A DNA stretch of 64,000 nucleotides from an uncultured Microbacterium sp. (GTDB lineage Bacteria > Actinomycetota > Actinomycetes > Actinomycetales > Microbacteriaceae). The stretch lies in the NCBI RefSeq assembly GCF_937927635.1, contig NZ_CALBRW010000011.1:1-64000 (forward strand), given 5' to 3'. Below, in pieces: positions 61,147 to 64,000 of this stretch. A program made the translations under genes and the position numbers. The notes under the pieces were generated by a model. It did no database searches. It was not told where the DNA came from and was given only the letters and a program-made list of their open reading frames with translations. Position 1 is the stretch's first letter, and the number at the start of each line of letters is the position of its first letter.

Positions 61147-61956
61147 ATGAGGAGCATCTGGAAGGGCGCGGTGACCTTCGGCCTGGTGAACGTTCCGGTC
61201 AAGGTGTACTCGGCGACCGAGGACCACGACGTCCCCCTGCATCAGGTCCACGACGAGGACGGCGGGCGCATCCGCTACCAGCGGGTCTGCGAGCTCGACG
61301 GCAAGACCGTCGCCTACGCCGACATCGACCGCGCGTATGTCGACGACGACGGGCAGACCGTCGTGCTCACCAAGAAGGACCTGGCCGCACTCCCGGCCGA
61401 GAAGAGCAGGGAGATCGACGTGGTGGAGTTCGTGCCCAGCGACCAGATCGACCTGCTCACCCTCGACCGGGCCTATTACCTGGAGCCGGACTCGACCTCG
61501 CCAAAGGCGTACGTGCTGCTGCGACGGACCCTCGAGCAGACCGACCGCACGGCCATCGTGCGGTTCACGCTGCGGCAGAAGACCCGGCTGGCGGCGCTGC
61601 GCGTGCGCGGTGACGTGCTGGTGCTGCAGACACTGCTGTGGGCCGACGAGGTGCGCGAGGCGGCCTTTCCCTCGCTGGACGAGGAGGTGAAGATCAGCGC
61701 CAAGGAGCTGGAGCTGTCGGCATCCCTTGTCGAGAGCTACTCGTCGGACTTCGAGCCGGAGTCGTACGTGGACGAGTACCAGAGGGAACTGAGCACCCTC
61801 ATCGACGCGAAGATCTCCGCCGGCGAGACCTTCGACGTGTCGGAGACCTTCGCCGAGGAGGGCGAAGGCACCGTCGGCGAGGTCATCGATCTGATGGAGG
61901 CGCTGCGCGCCAGCGTGGAGCGCTCCAAGGCCGCGCGCGCGAAGGACGCGGGCTAG
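61147..61956 (+). CDS. ku: Ku DNA end-binding protein
   Basis: Homodimeric ring that binds double-strand break ends and recruits LigD, 269 residues. Starts with MRSIWKGAVTFGLVNVPVKVYSATEDHD, the standard bacterial Ku opening, then LHQVHDEDGGRIRYQRVCELDGK and KAYVLLRRTLEQTDRTAIVRF. The C-terminal tail is short and carries basic residues (RSKAARAKDAG). Convergent end overlaps the DedA gene stop by 4 bases. Confidence 0.95.
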   Translation: MRSIWKGAVTFGLVNVPVKVYSATEDHDVPLHQVHDEDGGRIRYQRVCELDGKTVAYADIDRAYVDDDGQTVVLTKKDLAALPAEKSREIDVVEFVPSDQIDLLTLDRAYYLEPDSTSPKAYVLLRRTLEQTDRTAIVRFTLRQKTRLAALRVRGDVLVLQTLLWADEVREAAFPSLDEEVKISAKELELSASLVESYSSDFEPESYVDEYQRELSTLIDAKISAGETFDVSETFAEEGEGTVGEVIDLMEALRASVERSKAARAKDAG

Positions 61957-62663
61957 GAGGCGTCGCTCCCGGCGCTCGCCGCCTCCTTGCCGACCTTGTG
62001 GCGCTCGCTGAGGTAGTGCCACAGCGTCAGCAGGGCGCTGCCGGCGACGGCGGCGAGCAGGATCAGGTCGATGTAGTTCTCCACGAAGCGCGCGACGGGA
62101 GGGATGTAGCCGATCAGGTAGCCGAACATCGTCAGGCCGAAGCCCCACAGCACGGCGCCGATGAGGTTGTACAGCGAGTACCGCTTCCACGGCATGTGGC
62201 CCACGCCCGCCGCCACCGGGGCGAAGGTGCGCACGATCGGGACGAAGCGCGCGAGGATGACGGTGAGGCCGCCGAAGCGCTCGAAGAAGGCGTTGGTGCG
62301 CTCGACGTTCTTGCGGCTGAACAGCCCGGACTCCTTGCGCTCGAAGACCGCGGGCCCGCCCTTGTGCCCGATGAAGTACCCGACTTCACCGCCCACGAAC
62401 GCGGCCACGCCGATCAGCAGCGCCACGACCCAGACGCTCAGCCCGAACACCCCGTGCTCGGATCCGGCGATCGGGTGCGACAGCAGGCCGGAGATGACCA
62501 GCAGCGTGTCCCCGGGGAACAGGAAGCCGATCAGCAGGCCGGTCTCGGCGAAGATGACCAGGCACACCACCAGCAGGGCCCACGGGCCGGCAGCACTGAT
62601 GATCGTGTGCGGATCCAGCCACGGGATGAGCGCGGTCGGTGCCTGGATGAGCGTGTGAAGCAA
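61953..62663 (-). CDS. DedA-family membrane protein
   Basis: 236 residues, SNARE-associated/DedA family of undecaprenyl-phosphate or phospholipid flippase-related proteins. FAETGLLIGFLFPGDTLLVISGLL, GEVGYFIGHKGG and RFVPIVRTFAPVAAGVGHMPWKRY, with the conserved R-F-x-P-x-x-R motif, are clear. No ATG or GTG lies in frame between the tRNA gene and the first conserved residues, so TTG 62663, with GGGA upstream, is the best start. Confidence 0.88.
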   Translation of the reverse strand: MLHTLIQAPTALIPWLDPHTIISAAGPWALLVVCLVIFAETGLLIGFLFPGDTLLVISGLLSHPIAGSEHGVFGLSVWVVALLIGVAAFVGGEVGYFIGHKGGPAVFERKESGLFSRKNVERTNAFFERFGGLTVILARFVPIVRTFAPVAAGVGHMPWKRYSLYNLIGAVLWGFGLTMFGYLIGYIPPVARFVENYIDLILLAAVAGSALLTLWHYLSERHKVGKEAASAGSDAS

Positions 62664-62709
62664 GAGCGTTCCCGTCGGTCGTGATGCGGCGGATGGTGAA
62701 GGGGATGCG

Positions 62710-62791
62710 TGCGGGAGATGGGACTTGAACCCACACGCCCAGGGGCACAGGAACCTAAATCCTGCGTGTCTACCGATTCCACCACTCCCGC
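62710..62791 (-). tRNA. tRNA-Leu (anticodon UAG)
   Basis: Type II tRNA of 82 bases on the minus strand. The acceptor stem GCGGGAG pairs with CTCCCGC; D arm GGTGGAATCGGTAGACAC; anticodon stem CAGGA / TCCTG around loop TTTAGGT gives anticodon UAG; long variable arm; T arm GTGGGTTCAAGTCCCAT. CCA is not encoded. Lies 46 bases upstream of the DedA start; no integrase or repeat is seen beside it. Confidence 0.96.
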
Positions 62792-62899
62792 GCGTCAGCA
62801 AGTCTACTGATCGGCGGTTACGGGAACCCGTACATCTGCCCAACATCGCCCTGTGGATAACTCTGACGGCGGATCGCGGGGTTCTGACATGATTCCCGC

Positions 62900-64000
62900 G
62901 TGAGTCATCCGTCCATCGTCGTCGCCGAGAGGGTGCGGCGCCGTCTGCGCCTCGAGCACACCGATCCCTCCTCGCATCCCGACGAGGCACGGCACATCGC
63001 GCAGACCGAGGTGCGGCGGCACAACGATCAGGCGCTGGCGCGCGGTGAGGCCATCATCGACGACGAGGCCGCGCTGATCCGCGACGTGCTGGCCTCGGTG
63101 TCCGGCTTCGGCGCGCTGCAGCCCTTCCTCGACGATCCCGAGATCGAGGAGATCTGGCTGAACGGCCCGGATCGCATCTTCGTCGCGCGTGGTGGCACCA
63201 CCGAGCGGGTGGATCTTCGGCTGACGGATGCCATCGTGCGGGATCTCGTGGAGCGGATGCTGCAGTCCACCGGCCGCCGGGTGGACATCAGCCAGCCCTT
63301 CGTGGACGCCTCCCTGCCCGACGGGTCGCGCCTGCACGTCGCCATCGCCGATGTGGTCAGGGGCTCCTGGGCCGTGAACATCAGGAAGTTCCTGCCGCAG
63401 CACCGCACTCTGGAGTCGCTGGTCGCACAGGGTTCCGTGCCCGCGCACATCGCGGATCTGCTGCGCGCTTCGCTGCAGTCCGGTGGCAGCGTGATCGTCT
63501 CAGGCGCCACGCATGCGGGCAAGACCACGCTGCTGGGCGCCCTGCTGGCATCCGTCGCCGACAGTCAGCGGATCATCACCGTGGAGGAGACGTTCGAACT
63601 GGCGGTCACCGGCCCCGACGTGGTGGCGCTGCAGGGGCGGCAGGCGGGCATGGAAGGGACGGGCGAGATCACGCTGCGGCGGCTGGTCAAGGAGGCGCTG
63701 CGCATGCGGCCGGACAGGATCGTCGTGGGCGAGGTGCGCGACGCCGAGGCGCTGGACCTGGTGCTGGCGCTCAATACCGGTGTCCCCGGTGCCGGCACCG
63801 TGCATGCGAACTCGGCGGCCGAGGCGCTGGAGAAGCTCGCCCTGCTGCCGCTGCTGGCGGGCAGGAACATCGATCGCGCATTCATCGCGCCGGCGTTGGC
63901 GACCTCGATCACCTATGTCGTGCACTGCCGTCGGGAGGTCGACGGCTCGCGGCGCATCGTCGAGGTGATCGCGCCCACCGGCGAAGTGGCGGCGGGGCGC
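62900..64000 (+). CDS. CpaF/TadA-type secretion ATPase, partial
   Basis: First 367 residues of a type II/IV secretion (Tad pilus-like) hexameric ATPase, open at the right edge. GFGALQPFLDDPEIEEIWLNGPDRIFVARGG is the N-terminal CpaF domain; Walker A is SGATHAGKTT; VEETFEL (Asp box), MRPDRIVVGEVRDAEALDLVLALNTG with Walker B, and GTVHANSA (His box) follow. GTG start with CATGAT 6 bases upstream. Probably the first gene of a tad-like locus extending right. Confidence 0.92.
   Translation, partial: MSHPSIVVAERVRRRLRLEHTDPSSHPDEARHIAQTEVRRHNDQALARGEAIIDDEAALIRDVLASVSGFGALQPFLDDPEIEEIWLNGPDRIFVARGGTTERVDLRLTDAIVRDLVERMLQSTGRRVDISQPFVDASLPDGSRLHVAIADVVRGSWAVNIRKFLPQHRTLESLVAQGSVPAHIADLLRASLQSGGSVIVSGATHAGKTTLLGALLASVADSQRIITVEETFELAVTGPDVVALQGRQAGMEGTGEITLRRLVKEALRMRPDRIVVGEVRDAEALDLVLALNTGVPGAGTVHANSAAEALEKLALLPLLAGRNIDRAFIAPALATSITYVVHCRREVDGSRRIVEVIAPTGEVAAGR

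Noticed and set aside
62710..62791. tRNA-Leu as an integration site
   Set aside because: No repeated tRNA 3' end or mobile gene nearby.

Overview
The window is chromosomal DNA of a high-GC Gram-positive bacterium. The protein families, their order, the heavy use of GTG starts and 4-base ATGA/GTGA overlaps, and a two-component acyl-CoA carboxylase with a small epsilon subunit point to Actinomycetota, most likely Microbacteriaceae close to Microbacterium. That placement is inferred by recognition, not by a search. About 63 protein genes and one tRNA (Leu, UAG) are supported. No rRNA, CRISPR array, integrase or transposase was seen.

Layout. 1-1.4 kb: succinate dehydrogenase sdhC-sdhD-sdhA, leftward and cut by the left edge. 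1.5-11.7 kb: manC, then a nucleoside uptake and salvage block (BMP-family lipoprotein, double-ATPase ABC protein, two permeases, cytidine deaminase, pyrimidine-nucleoside phosphorylase, adenosine deaminase, PfkB kinase). 11.7-20.4 kb: a TauE-like exporter and a complete mannitol PTS locus (orphan EIIB, HPr, EI, mannitol EIICBA, MtlD) with a divergent MtlR regulator, followed by a second HPr-like gene. 20.4-22.9 kb: phosphohexo/pentomutase and purine nucleoside phosphorylase, which complete the salvage route. 22.9-33.3 kb: a cysteine-less LpdA-like flavoprotein, acyl-CoA carboxylase alpha, Maf, a TrmA-type methyltransferase, a three-gene two-component cluster, then carboxylase epsilon and beta.

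33.3-46.9 kb is an accessory segment. It has a secreted PKD-like protein and lipoprotein pair, a Phd/PIN toxin-antitoxin pair, a type I restriction-modification system whose hsdR is separated from hsdS-hsdM by other genes (a DUF433/DUF5615 toxin-antitoxin pair, a DUF222 HNH protein, an orphan HigA and a hypothetical gene), an XRE regulator, a hypothetical gene and an EcsC-like protein. 47-51.9 kb: a sugar-nucleotide-type nucleotidyltransferase, an ABC exporter whose ATPase carries a very long Ala/Lys/Ser/Thr-rich histone-H1-like N-terminal tail, and a DUF3039 protein. 51.9-58.1 kb: pncB, nagZ-murQ, murI, rph and rdgB. 58.1-64 kb: a cation diffusion facilitator, divergent ligD and ku for end joining, a DedA protein, tRNA-Leu and the start of a CpaF/TadA-type secretion ATPase that runs off the right edge.

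Many genes lack a Shine-Dalgarno sequence and instead have a TANNNT -10 element 6-8 bases before the start codon. This leaderless pattern was used to choose several starts. There is no gene-free stretch longer than 300 bases.
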